From contig VBCJ01000176.1 of assembly GCA_005884335.1 (NCBI GenBank), forward strand, positions 1-6,080: a DNA stretch of 6,080 nucleotides, written 5' to 3'. The notes under the pieces were generated by a model that did no database searches, was not told the DNA's origin, and was given only the letters and a program-made list of their open reading frames with translations. This stretch comes from Betaproteobacteria bacterium. Its GTDB lineage: Bacteria > Pseudomonadota > Gammaproteobacteria > Burkholderiales > SG8-39. Shown here one piece after another: positions 1 through 5,980 of the stretch. A program made the position numbers and the translations under genes. Each line of letters opens with the position of its first letter. Within the stretch, counting starts at the first letter, position 1.

Positions 1-402
1 GTTGTCGTCTGCGGAATACAGCTGGCCGACGATCGCACTGATGTTGGGTTTGAGAAGGCCCGTACCGAGGACGATCAACACGAGTCCAGCGTAGAAGCTT
101 GGCCTGGAATCGATCGCCAGGCTGTAGTGTCCCATCGCGATGAGGATTCCGCCGTAGAGCACGGCATTGCGCTGGCCCAGCAGCCGGTCGGCGATCCAGC
201 CTCCCGGAATACCCATGAAGAAAACCGCGGCGGTGTAGAAGCCATAGATCGCGGCTGCCGTGGCGACGTCGAGTCCGAGTCCCCCATCTGCCACTTTGGC
301 GACCATGAACAGCGTGAGGATCGCCCGCATTCCGTAGTAGCTGAACCGCTCCCAAAACTCGGTGAGGAAAAGCGTCGTCAGGCCTTTCGGGTGGCCGCCC
401 AT
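1..402 (-). CDS. POT/PTR-family proton-coupled peptide transporter, N-terminal part
   Basis: This is the first 134 codons of a major-facilitator-type peptide importer; the rest lies beyond the left edge. Proteins of this family are inner-membrane symporters that take up di- and tripeptides with protons and are usually about 450-520 residues long. The translated sequence shows the family hallmark ExxERFxYYG in helix 1 (E15, E18, R19, F20, Y22, Y23, G24). It also shows the second POT signature, GTGLLKPN followed by ISAIVG, in helix 4, with the conserved lysine at K118. Four hydrophobic segments are visible, at about 10-35, 48-72, 80-98 and 104-128, as expected for this half. The ATG at 402-400 is the only plausible start downstream of the peptidase stop codon. 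AGGAG lies 13 bases upstream, which is rather long. Family assignment is firm; the exact substrate cannot be told. Confidence 0.93.
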   Translation of the reverse strand, partial: MGGHPKGLTTLFLTEFWERFSYYGMRAILTLFMVAKVADGGLGLDVATAAAIYGFYTAAVFFMGIPGGWIADRLLGQRNAVLYGGILIAMGHYSLAIDSRPSFYAGLVLIVLGTGLLKPNISAIVGQLYSADDN

Positions 403-415
403 TGCGCCGGTGTAG

Positions 416-420
416 CTCCT
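416..420 (-). promoter_or_regulatory. Ribosome binding site of the peptide transporter, overlapping the peptidase stop
   Basis: On the minus strand the peptidase ends in TAG (421-419), and the AGGAG Shine-Dalgarno begins inside that stop codon. The transporter ATG follows 13 bases later. Termination of peptidase translation would therefore place a ribosome on the transporter's binding site, suggesting translational coupling. The overlap is seen; the coupling is inferred. Confidence 0.6.
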
Positions 421-2140
421 ATCGCTTGTCGCTTCGCTTGAACTCGGACCCTGCTTTCCATTGAGGCACCTCAGTCCCCTGCGCGACATCGTAACCGACC
501 ATGAGGAGCAGTTGCGCATCTTCCACGGCGCCCGCGAGATTCCAGTCGCTCCGAACCGTGTCGGTCACCTTGTGGTAGCGCTGCGCAATATACTCGTCGA
601 CCCTGTCGCGGGCATAGCTCTCGGGCTTGCCGATATAGTCTCTGCCGCCTTTCACGTAAACCACCGGCACCCCTGCTTTCGCAAATTCAAAATGATCCGC
701 CCTATAGAAAGAGCCGTGCTCGGGTCGCGTGTCCGGGGGCACGCTGCGTCCTTGCATCGCCGCAAATTTCTCTACGATATCGTCCATGCTCGATTGGCCG
801 AAGCCGATGATTTCCACATCTTTGGTATGTCCCCACGTGTTTATCCCGTCGATATTGATGTTGGCCAGCGTTCGATGCATCGGGTAGAGCGGATGGTGCA
901 CGTAGTATTGCGCGCCCAGCAGTCCCTGCTCTTCGCCAGTCGTGGCGATGAACACGATGGTGCGCTTCGGCGGTGCCGGCAAGGCCTTGTACGCCTTGGC
1001 CAACTCGAGCAGCATCGCCACCCCCGACGCGTTGTCCTGTGCGCCGTGAAATATCTGTTGAGTCCGCGCGCCAGGCAATTTGTCGTTGACGCCGAAATGA
1101 TCCCAGTGCGCAGAGTAAACGACACACTCGTTTTTCAGCTCCGGCTCGGAACCCTCGATTTTTGCCACCACGTTGTTCGAAGCGATTTCACGCAACGTGT
1201 TTTGCACTTGGAATGTCGCCGTTACCCCGAGGCTGACCGGTTTGAATTCCCTCGATAAGGCTGACTTTTTGAGCGTTTCGAAGTCCACTCCAGCGGCACG
1301 GAACAAGTCTCTGGCGCGGTCCAGATGTATCCACGCGGGGACCGCCGGGAAGTTCGGGTTCGGACCATCGGTTTTCAGGATGAAATTTTCGCGCGCCCAG
1401 CTGTTGACGACGACTTCATACGGATACGCGGCCGGTTTGGTTTCATGCACGATGATGGCCGCTGCGGCGCCAAATTTCGCCGCCATTTCATATTTATAAG
1501 TCCAGCGCCCGTAATAGGTCATGCCCTCGCCTTTGAACATGGCCGGATCGAGTTTGGCCGAATTGTCGGGGTCTGGGACCGGAGGATCGTTGATCAGCAT
1601 CACCAGCGTCTTGCCCCGCAGATCGGCACCTTTGTAGTCGTCCCAGCCGAACTCCGGCGCGAGAACGCCATAACCGACGAAGACCAATTCCGAGTCATCT
1701 ACCCTGATGTCGCGCTCGGCACGCGGCGAGAATGCTACAAAATCGCCAGGAAAATTGAGTGGCGTCGCTTTGCCGCCCACATTGAATGCAAGCTTAGGCG
1801 TGGAAGTCACGCCTATCATCGGCACGTGCTGCACATAAGTGCCATCCGGATTGCCGCTCGCCAGCCCAAGTCGGATGAATTGCTGTTTTATGTAGGCGAC
1901 GGTCGAGGTTTCTCCCTTGGTGCCAGGCGAGCGCCCCTCGAATTCATCCGAGGCCAGCACCTTGATGTGCTTCAGCAGGTTACGGCCATTGATTGCTTTC
2001 AGTGACGCCGCAACTGCTGGCGTATTGGGTGCCGGAGGAGTCCGGCCCTGGGCACTTGACGTCCCGTGCATGCAAAGTCCCAGTCCGGTAACAAATAGAA
2101 AACGGCGCAGACGCGTGTTCAAGATGATCTCTCCCGTCAT
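419..2140 (-). CDS. Secreted M28-family zinc metallopeptidase with PA domain
   Basis: Predicted exported aminopeptidase/carboxypeptidase-type hydrolase of 573 residues, probably acting in the periplasm or outside the cell. The N-terminus has a basic stretch (LRR, 11-13), a hydrophobic core and a likely signal peptidase I site after SSA (about residue 30). A protease-associated (PA) insert lies at about 140-300. The M28 catalytic domain follows, with the expected co-catalytic zinc ligands and catalytic residues: H345 and D347 in SAHWDH, bridging D369 in GAQDNASG, base E403 and ligand E404 in TTGEEQG, D431 in NINIDG, and H523 in RYHKVTDT. The site looks intact. It is preceded by the GST gene (22-base gap) and followed by a peptide transporter (16-base gap). 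The start is uncertain. The ATG at 2140 has only a weak GAG upstream. A TTG at 2122-2120 lies 6 bases after GGGAGAG (2135-2129) and would give a shorter, cleaner signal peptide. Specificity within M28 cannot be read from sequence. Confidence 0.93.
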   Translation of the reverse strand: MTGEIILNTRLRRFLFVTGLGLCMHGTSSAQGRTPPAPNTPAVAASLKAINGRNLLKHIKVLASDEFEGRSPGTKGETSTVAYIKQQFIRLGLASGNPDGTYVQHVPMIGVTSTPKLAFNVGGKATPLNFPGDFVAFSPRAERDIRVDDSELVFVGYGVLAPEFGWDDYKGADLRGKTLVMLINDPPVPDPDNSAKLDPAMFKGEGMTYYGRWTYKYEMAAKFGAAAAIIVHETKPAAYPYEVVVNSWARENFILKTDGPNPNFPAVPAWIHLDRARDLFRAAGVDFETLKKSALSREFKPVSLGVTATFQVQNTLREIASNNVVAKIEGSEPELKNECVVYSAHWDHFGVNDKLPGARTQQIFHGAQDNASGVAMLLELAKAYKALPAPPKRTIVFIATTGEEQGLLGAQYYVHHPLYPMHRTLANINIDGINTWGHTKDVEIIGFGQSSMDDIVEKFAAMQGRSVPPDTRPEHGSFYRADHFEFAKAGVPVVYVKGGRDYIGKPESYARDRVDEYIAQRYHKVTDTVRSDWNLAGAVEDAQLLLMVGYDVAQGTEVPQWKAGSEFKRSDKR

Positions 2141-2162
2141 TGTCAGCTCGCCGGATTTCCCT

Positions 2163-2867
2163 TCAGTGACGCTGATACTGCGTCGCGCCGAACAGGATCT
2201 CGCGTGCTTTCGGATCGTACTGTCCGGGAGGCGTGGTCTGGACGTCTGCGAGCACCTTAAGCGCGCGCTGCACGGCTGGGCGCGCGTCGATTCCGTCGAA
2301 CCACTTCTTGACCTTGGGGAACTCCGCCCAGTCGATTCCGTTTCGCTCGCTCGCGCGAAGCCACGGAAAAATCGCGATATCGGCGATGGAATACTCCGAG
2401 CCGGCGAAGTACGGCGCCTCCGATAGCCGCTTCTCCATCACGGCGTGCAGGCGCCTGACCTCGTTCGTGTAACGGTTGATTGCGTACTCGATGCGTTCGG
2501 GCACGGCGTTGCTCCTGAAATGGCCCGCCTGCCCCATCATCGGGCCGACCGAACCCATCTGGAACATCAGCCACTGCAGCGCGACGTACTTTCCGCGAAC
2601 GTCGCGGGGCAGCAGCTTCCCTGTTTTTCCCGCCAGATAAACGAGAATCGCTCCCGACTCGAAGACCGCGATCGGCTTTCCGTCCGGCCCGTTGCGGTCC
2701 ACGATCGCGGGGATCTTGTTGTTCGGGCTGATTCTCAGGAACCCGGGGTTGAACTGCTCGCCGGTGCGGATGTTCACCGGCCGAACCTCGTACTCGAGCC
2801 CGGTTTCCTCGAGCATGATGTGGATCTTGTGCCCGTTGGGCGTGGGCCAAGTATGGACTTCGATCAT
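2163..2867 (-). CDS. yfcG: YfcG/YghU-like glutathione S-transferase (Nu class, disulfide-bond oxidoreductase type)
   Basis: Cytosolic GST-fold protein of 234 residues that closely resembles E. coli YfcG, a glutathione-dependent disulfide reductase. The thioredoxin-like N-domain (about 1-87) has the Nu-class motif PTPNGHK, with T9 and N11 where YfcG contacts glutathione. It also has RISPNNKIPAIVD, with the cis-proline KIP at 51-53, and FESGAIL with E70 and S71, the usual glutathione gamma-glutamyl contacts. The all-helical C-domain contains QWLMFQMG, GPMMGQ and the SIADI capping box (160-164). The start is ATG 2867-2865, with AAGGA 8 bases upstream, and this matches the YfcG N-terminus. The reading frame stays open for 30 more codons, but these translate the leader and the 3' end of tRNA-Arg and are not protein. 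It is probably the first protein gene of the run with the peptidase and transporter. The symbol is given by similarity; the physiological substrate is unknown. Confidence 0.93.
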   Translation of the reverse strand: MIEVHTWPTPNGHKIHIMLEETGLEYEVRPVNIRTGEQFNPGFLRISPNNKIPAIVDRNGPDGKPIAVFESGAILVYLAGKTGKLLPRDVRGKYVALQWLMFQMGSVGPMMGQAGHFRSNAVPERIEYAINRYTNEVRRLHAVMEKRLSEAPYFAGSEYSIADIAIFPWLRASERNGIDWAEFPKVKKWFDGIDARPAVQRALKVLADVQTTPPGQYDPKAREILFGATQYQRH

Positions 2868-2875
2868 CGGGAGCT

Positions 2876-2880
2876 TCCTT
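2876..2880 (-). promoter_or_regulatory. Ribosome binding site deciding the GST start
   Basis: AAGGA on the minus strand, 8 bases before ATG 2867. It supports this internal start over the upstream in-frame ATG at 2957, which lies inside the tRNA-Arg gene. Confidence 0.75.
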
Positions 2881-2892
2881 TCGTTTGCAGGG

Positions 2893-2918
2893 GTTGTTTC
2901 CGCTTCCGGAAAATCAAC
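2893..2918 (-). promoter_or_regulatory. Hairpin in the leader between tRNA-Arg and the GST gene
   Basis: The minus-strand RNA can fold as GTTG + TTTCCG, loop GAAG, CGGAAA + CAAC. This gives ten base pairs with a two-base AT bulge on the 5' side. It sits 9 bases beyond the CCA of tRNA-Arg and ends 12 bases before the GST ribosome binding site. The T-run (TTTTTT) lies before the hairpin, not after, so it does not look like an intrinsic terminator in this direction. It could protect the mRNA 5' end after the tRNA is cut off, or guide processing; both are inferences. Confidence 0.4.
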
Positions 2919-2927
2919 GGAAAAAAT

Positions 2928-3005
2928 TGGCGCGCCCGGCGGGAGTCGAACCCACAACCCCCAGCTTAGAAGGCTGGTGCTCTATCCAGTTTGAGCTACG
3001 GGCAC
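2928..3005 (-). tRNA. tRNA-Arg (anticodon UCU)
   Basis: A full cloverleaf of 78 bases, including an encoded CCA (2930-2928). The acceptor stem GTGCCCG/CGGGCGC pairs over 7 bp with one T-G wobble. The D stem is GCTC/GAGC. The anticodon stem CCAGC/GCTGG encloses loop CTTCTAA, so the anticodon is TCT (reads AGA, arginine). The T arm is GTGGG-TTCGACT-CCCGC with the standard T-loop. It lies 41 bases downstream of tRNA-Pro on the same strand, probably in one transcript. The 3' side runs into ATTTTTT and then the GST leader. Confidence 0.96.
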
Positions 3006-3015
3006 GGGTAAGGCA

Positions 3016-3036
3016 CAGCCGTCTCGGCGGCGGCTG
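3016..3036 (-). other. Hairpin in the spacer between the two tRNA genes
   Basis: CAGCCG and CGGCTG form a perfect 6-bp stem around a 9-base loop in the 41-base spacer between tRNA-Pro and tRNA-Arg. No T-run follows, so it is more likely part of the tRNA precursor and its processing than a terminator. The structure is only a paper fold. Confidence 0.3.
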
Positions 3037-3046
3037 CCGCAAAATC

Positions 3047-3123
3047 TGGTCGGGGTGGAGAGATTTGAACTCCCGACATCTTGCTCCCAAAGCAAGCGCG
3101 CTACCAGACTGCGCTACACCCCG
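3047..3123 (-). tRNA. tRNA-Pro (anticodon UGG)
   Basis: A full cloverleaf of 77 bases with encoded CCA (3049-3047). The acceptor stem CGGGGTG/CACCCCG pairs over 7 bp, and starting with C1 is typical of bacterial tRNA-Pro. The D stem is GCGC/GCGC. The anticodon stem CTTGC/GCAAG encloses loop TTTGGGA, giving anticodon TGG (proline). The T arm is GGGAG-TTCAAAT-CTCTC with one wobble pair, and the discriminator base is A. It is the promoter-proximal gene of the tRNA pair. Confidence 0.96.
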
Positions 3124-3133
3124 CGGGTGTGGC

Positions 3134-3163
3134 ATCTTACGCCTGCGTACCCGACGCGGTCAA
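3134..3163 (-). promoter_or_regulatory. Sigma70-type promoter of the tRNA-Pro/tRNA-Arg operon
   Basis: On the minus strand, -35 TTGACC (3163-3158) and -10 TAAGAT (3139-3134) are separated by 18 bases. Ten bases (GCCACACCCG) separate the -10 from mature tRNA-Pro. That stretch is GC-rich, as in stringently controlled stable-RNA promoters. Position and consensus match are good; activity is inferred. Confidence 0.65.
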
Positions 3164-3197
3164 CGCGGAGAGACAAGCAATACCGGGCGAAATTCGC

Positions 3198-3226
3198 TTG
3201 CCCGTCCTGTTGATTTCTGGTATCAG
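3198..3226 (+). promoter_or_regulatory. Candidate extended -10 promoter of dksA
   Basis: TTGCCC (3198-3203), a 17-base spacer, then TATCAG (3221-3226) preceded by TGg, the extended -10 element. It ends 31 bases before the proposed TTG start of dksA, leaving room for a short leader. It diverges from the tRNA promoter, with the two -35 boxes about 35 bases apart. Confidence 0.4.
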
Positions 3227-3245
3227 TGCCTCTCGTTCACGACGC

Positions 3246-3249
3246 GGAG
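3246..3249 (+). promoter_or_regulatory. Ribosome binding site deciding the dksA TTG start
   Basis: GGAG followed by 8 bases and TTG (3258-3260). The alternative ATG at 3315 has AGGAG only 3 bases away, too close for efficient initiation. Confidence 0.55.
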
Positions 3250-3257
3250 ATCGTAAC

Positions 3258-3677
3258 TTGGAGCTGCTGCACAAAGCCTTCCCGCCTTATCTACCGAAAA
3301 AAGGCGAGGAGTACATGAATCTCAGACAGCGTGAGCATTTCAAGAGGGTCCTCGAAGCGCTGAAGCTGGAACTCTCGCAAGACATCGACCGGACCGTCCA
3401 TGCGATGCAAGACGACGCGACCGTGTTTGCCGATCCCAACGATCGCGCCAGCCAGGAATCGGACATTGCCCTGGAGCTGCGCAACCGCGATCGCGAGCGC
3501 AAGCTCATCAAGAAGATCGACGAAACCATCGCGCGTATCGACAAGGACGACTACGGCTATTGCGAGAACTGCGGCATCGAGATCGGCCTGAAGAGGCTTG
3601 AGGCCCGGCCTACGGCGACATTGTGTATCGACTGCAAGACGCTCGACGAGCTGAGAGAGAAGCAGGTCGCAAAATAG
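3258..3677 (+). CDS. dksA: RNA polymerase-binding transcription factor DksA
   Basis: DksA binds in the secondary channel of RNA polymerase and, with ppGpp, represses rRNA and tRNA promoters and activates amino-acid synthesis genes. The predicted protein is 139 residues (E. coli, 151). Functional positions align with a constant offset of 12: coiled-coil tip acidic residues D59 and D62 in DPNDRA, N76 and K86 in the second coiled-coil strand (LELRNRDRERKLIKK), and a complete zinc finger C102, C105, C123, C126. It is therefore the zinc-containing type. The chosen start is TTG 3258 because the residues GEEYMN before M20 are shared with E. coli DksA, so translation must begin upstream of that ATG. 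TTG 3258 has a good ribosome binding site. The open frame continues back into tRNA-Pro (ATG 3081), which cannot be coding. The gene is divergent from the tRNA pair and convergent with pnp. Confidence 0.95.
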   Translation: MELLHKAFPPYLPKKGEEYMNLRQREHFKRVLEALKLELSQDIDRTVHAMQDDATVFADPNDRASQESDIALELRNRDRERKLIKKIDETIARIDKDDYGYCENCGIEIGLKRLEARPTATLCIDCKTLDELREKQVAK

Positions 3678-3697
3678 CTCGGGAGACCTGAGCATAC

Positions 3698-3723
3698 AAA
3701 AAGGGCGCCTTCGGCGCCCTTTT
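3698..3723. terminator. Bidirectional intrinsic terminator shared by dksA and pnp
   Basis: A GGGCGCC/GGCGCCC stem with loop TTC is flanked by A5 on the left and T4 on the right, so the stem extends to 11 bp through A-T pairs. Read on the plus strand it ends dksA, 21 bases after its stop. Read on the minus strand it ends pnp, 17 bases after its stop, with a T5 tail. Both convergent genes end cleanly here. Confidence 0.9.
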
Positions 3724-3740
3724 CAGCTTGCGATGGATTT

Positions 3741-5849
3741 TCAGGACTGTGCCGCGGCGGCCTCTTTGACCGCTTTCATGCTGAGGCGCACCCGGCCCTT
3801 CTCGTCGGCCTCGAGCACCTTGACCTTTACCCGCTGGCCCTCCTTGAGGTAGTCGGATACGTTGTTGACGCGCTCCTGGCTGATCTGCGAAATGTGCAGA
3901 AGTCCGTCCTTGCCGGGCAGAAGTTGCACGATCGCGCCGAAATCGAGCAGCTTCAGCACCGTGCCATCGTAGACCCTGCCCACTTCGACGTCGGCGGTGA
4001 TGTCCTCGATGCGTTTCTTTGCGGCCAGGCCGCCCTCGGAGTTGACGCAAGCGATCGAGACCGTGCCGTCGTCGGAGATTTCGATCGTGGTTCCGGTCTC
4101 CTCCTGCAGCCCGCGAATCACCACTCCACCCTTGCCGATCACGTCGCGGATCTTCTCCGGATTGATCTTGATCTTGATGATACGCGGGGCGTAGCTCGAA
4201 ATCTCGGCGCGCGATCCCTCCAGCGCCTCCTTCATGACGCCGAGGATGTGCATGCGGCCTTCGCGCGCCTGGGCGAGCGCGACCTGCATGATCTCCTTGG
4301 TAATACCCTCGATCTTGATATCCATCTGCAGCGCAGTCACGCCGCGCTCGGTTCCCGCCACCTTGAAGTCCATGTCGCCGAGGTGGTCCTCGTCGCCCAG
4401 AATATCGGTGAGAACGGAGAAGCGCTTACCTTCCTTGATGAGCCCCATGGCGATACCCGCGACGTGCGCCTTCATCGGCACGCCCGCGTCCATGAGCGCG
4501 AGGCTTGCGCCGCAAACCGAGGCCATGGAGGACGAGCCGTTCGACTCGGTAATCTCGGACACGACGCGCATCGAATACGCGAATTCCTCGGCTGTCGGCA
4601 AAACCCCCACGAGCGCACGTTTCGCCAGCCGTCCGTGGCCTATTTCGCGACGCTTGGGCGAGCCCATGCGACCTGTCTCGCCGGTGGCGTAAGGCGGCAT
4701 GTTGTAATGGAGCATGAAGCGCTCCTTGTACTCGCCCATCAACGCATCGATGATTTGCTCATCGCGCCCGGTCCCGAGCGTTGCCACCACCAGTGCTTGC
4801 GTTTCGCCACGCGTAAAGAGTGCCGAGCCGTGCGTTCGGGGCAGCACGCCCACGCGAACGCCGATCGGCCGAACCGTGCGGGTGTCGCGGCCGTCGATTC
4901 GCGCCTCGCCGTCCAGGATCTGGTTGCGGACGATTCGCGATTCGAGCTCGAAGCATATTTCCTTCACCACGTTCGCGTCGGGCCCGCCTTCCTTGCCCAC
5001 GCCGACCTCTTCGTATACGCGCTTCCAGATACCGTCTATCGCCTCGGAACGCGCCTGTTTCTGGCGCAACGCGAACGCAGCCCGCAGCTCGCTTTCGGCC
5101 AGCTCCTTGATGCGGCTTACGAGCGTCTGATCCTTCTCCGCCGGTTTCCAGTCCCAGGCGGGCTTTGCGGCTTCGTCAGCCAATTCGTGAATCGCCTGGA
5201 TCGCCGCCTTCATTTGCTCGTGGCCGAAAACGACCGAGCCGAGCATGACGTCCTCGGCAAGCTCCTGCGCCTCCGACTCCACCATCAGCACCGCGTGCTC
5301 GGTGCCCGCTACCACTAGGTTGAGCTGGCTTTCCTTGAGTTGTGTCGCGGTGGGGTTGAGAACGTATTCGCCGTTGATGCGGCCCACGCGGGCGGCCCCG
5401 ATCGGGCCGTTGAACGGAATGCCGGAAAGTGTCAGCGCCGCCGAGACTCCGATCAATGCCGGAATGTCGGGATCGACTTCGGGATTGCACGAAAGCACCT
5501 GCGCAACCACCTGCACTTCGTTGTAAAACCCGTCCGGAAACAACGGGCGGATGGGCCGGTCGATCAGCCGGGAGGTCAGTGTCTCCTTTTCCGAAGGCCT
5601 GCCTTCGCGCTTGAAGAAGCCGCCCGGAATCTTGCCAGCGGCATAGGTCTTCTCGACGTAGTCACAGGTGAGCGGCAGGAAGTCCTGGCCTGCCTTGGCC
5701 TGCCTCGCTCCGACCACCGTGCAGAGCACGACGCTGTCGTCCATGTTCACCACGACCGCTCCGTGCGCCTGGCGCGCCATTTCGCCGGTTTCCAGCGTCA
5801 CTTGGCGCGCTCCGTAGGTGAACGTCTTCTTGATGGGGGTTAGCCGCAT
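3741..5849 (-). CDS. pnp: Polynucleotide phosphorylase (polyribonucleotide nucleotidyltransferase)
   Basis: Phosphorolytic 3'-to-5' exoribonuclease that degrades mRNA, forms a ring trimer and joins the RNA degradosome in many proteobacteria. The 702 residues (E. coli, 711) show the full domain order: first RNase PH-like domain (about 10-145), helical linker domain (about 150-310), and second RNase PH-like domain (about 325-545). A KH domain follows at about 556-615, with the GxxG loop GKGG at 572-575, then an S1 domain at about 623-692. Catalytic and phosphate-binding residues are present at an offset of 2 from E. coli: R400, R401 and H405 in GSPKRREIGHG, S439-S441 in ESNGSSS, and D488 and D494 in GDEDHLGDMD. 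The start ATG 5849 has only a weak GAGA-type ribosome binding site, which fits a gene whose translation is controlled in its leader. It lies downstream of rpsO in the usual order and converges on dksA. Confidence 0.97.
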   Translation of the reverse strand: MRLTPIKKTFTYGARQVTLETGEMARQAHGAVVVNMDDSVVLCTVVGARQAKAGQDFLPLTCDYVEKTYAAGKIPGGFFKREGRPSEKETLTSRLIDRPIRPLFPDGFYNEVQVVAQVLSCNPEVDPDIPALIGVSAALTLSGIPFNGPIGAARVGRINGEYVLNPTATQLKESQLNLVVAGTEHAVLMVESEAQELAEDVMLGSVVFGHEQMKAAIQAIHELADEAAKPAWDWKPAEKDQTLVSRIKELAESELRAAFALRQKQARSEAIDGIWKRVYEEVGVGKEGGPDANVVKEICFELESRIVRNQILDGEARIDGRDTRTVRPIGVRVGVLPRTHGSALFTRGETQALVVATLGTGRDEQIIDALMGEYKERFMLHYNMPPYATGETGRMGSPKRREIGHGRLAKRALVGVLPTAEEFAYSMRVVSEITESNGSSSMASVCGASLALMDAGVPMKAHVAGIAMGLIKEGKRFSVLTDILGDEDHLGDMDFKVAGTERGVTALQMDIKIEGITKEIMQVALAQAREGRMHILGVMKEALEGSRAEISSYAPRIIKIKINPEKIRDVIGKGGVVIRGLQEETGTTIEISDDGTVSIACVNSEGGLAAKKRIEDITADVEVGRVYDGTVLKLLDFGAIVQLLPGKDGLLHISQISQERVNNVSDYLKEGQRVKVKVLEADEKGRVRLSMKAVKEAAAAQS

Positions 5850-5905
5850 GGTTTTCTCGATCGGTTGACGGAACTCGGGCGCCGTGCCCGGTCATTCTGG
5901 TGAGG

Positions 5906-5929
5906 CCGGTGCCGACGCAGGGGCGCCGG
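5906..5929 (-). promoter_or_regulatory. Candidate hairpin in the pnp leader
   Basis: The minus-strand RNA can pair CCGGCGCC with GGCACCGG (8 positions, one C-A mismatch) around an 8-base loop. A second small stem, CGGGC/GCCCG, is possible nearer the gene at 5876-5890. In E. coli the pnp leader forms an RNase III-cleaved stem used for autoregulation by PNPase. Equivalence here is an inference from position only. Confidence 0.3.
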
Positions 5930-5945
5930 ACCGTGTCTGGGAATC

Positions 5946-5973
5946 AAAACGCCCATCGGGATCCCATGGGCGT
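5946..5973 (-). terminator. Terminator-like hairpin after rpsO
   Basis: A perfect 8-bp stem, ACGCCCAT/ATGGGCGT, starts 7 bases after the rpsO stop and is followed by a short TTTT (5949-5946, overlapping the stem's last pair). The loop holds GGGATCCC, itself able to pair. The short T-run suggests a leaky terminator that lets some transcription through to pnp, as in the E. coli rpsO-pnp operon. Confidence 0.6.
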
Positions 5974-5980
5974 CGAGGAT

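Noticed and set aside
461..2005. Plus-strand open frames opposite the M28 peptidase gene
   Set aside because: They are antisense to a gene with a complete M28 active site and show no family motif or good ribosome binding site.
2868..2957. 30-residue N-terminal extension of the GST from ATG 2957
   Set aside because: The extension translates the leader and the T-arm/acceptor end of tRNA-Arg. The homologous protein starts at ATG 2867, with a good ribosome binding site.
2163..3005. tRNA-Arg 3' end as an integration site for a mobile island carrying the GST-peptidase-transporter run
   Set aside because: I found no integrase and no second copy of the tRNA 3' end in the window, and composition does not change visibly. 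An attachment repeat beyond the left edge cannot be excluded.
2885..3256. Small open frames crossing both tRNA genes on either strand
   Set aside because: They overlap two complete tRNA cloverleafs and have no protein-like features.
3081..3257. 59-residue N-terminal extension of DksA from ATG 3081
   Set aside because: The ATG lies inside the tRNA-Pro gene and the extension would cross the candidate promoter of dksA. DksA proteins do not have it.
3894..5318. Long plus-strand open frame (474 codons) opposite pnp
   Set aside because: It lies wholly antisense to pnp, whose domains and catalytic residues are intact. Its translation is rich in Arg, His and Asp with no recognisable motif, as expected from codon bias in GC-rich DNA.
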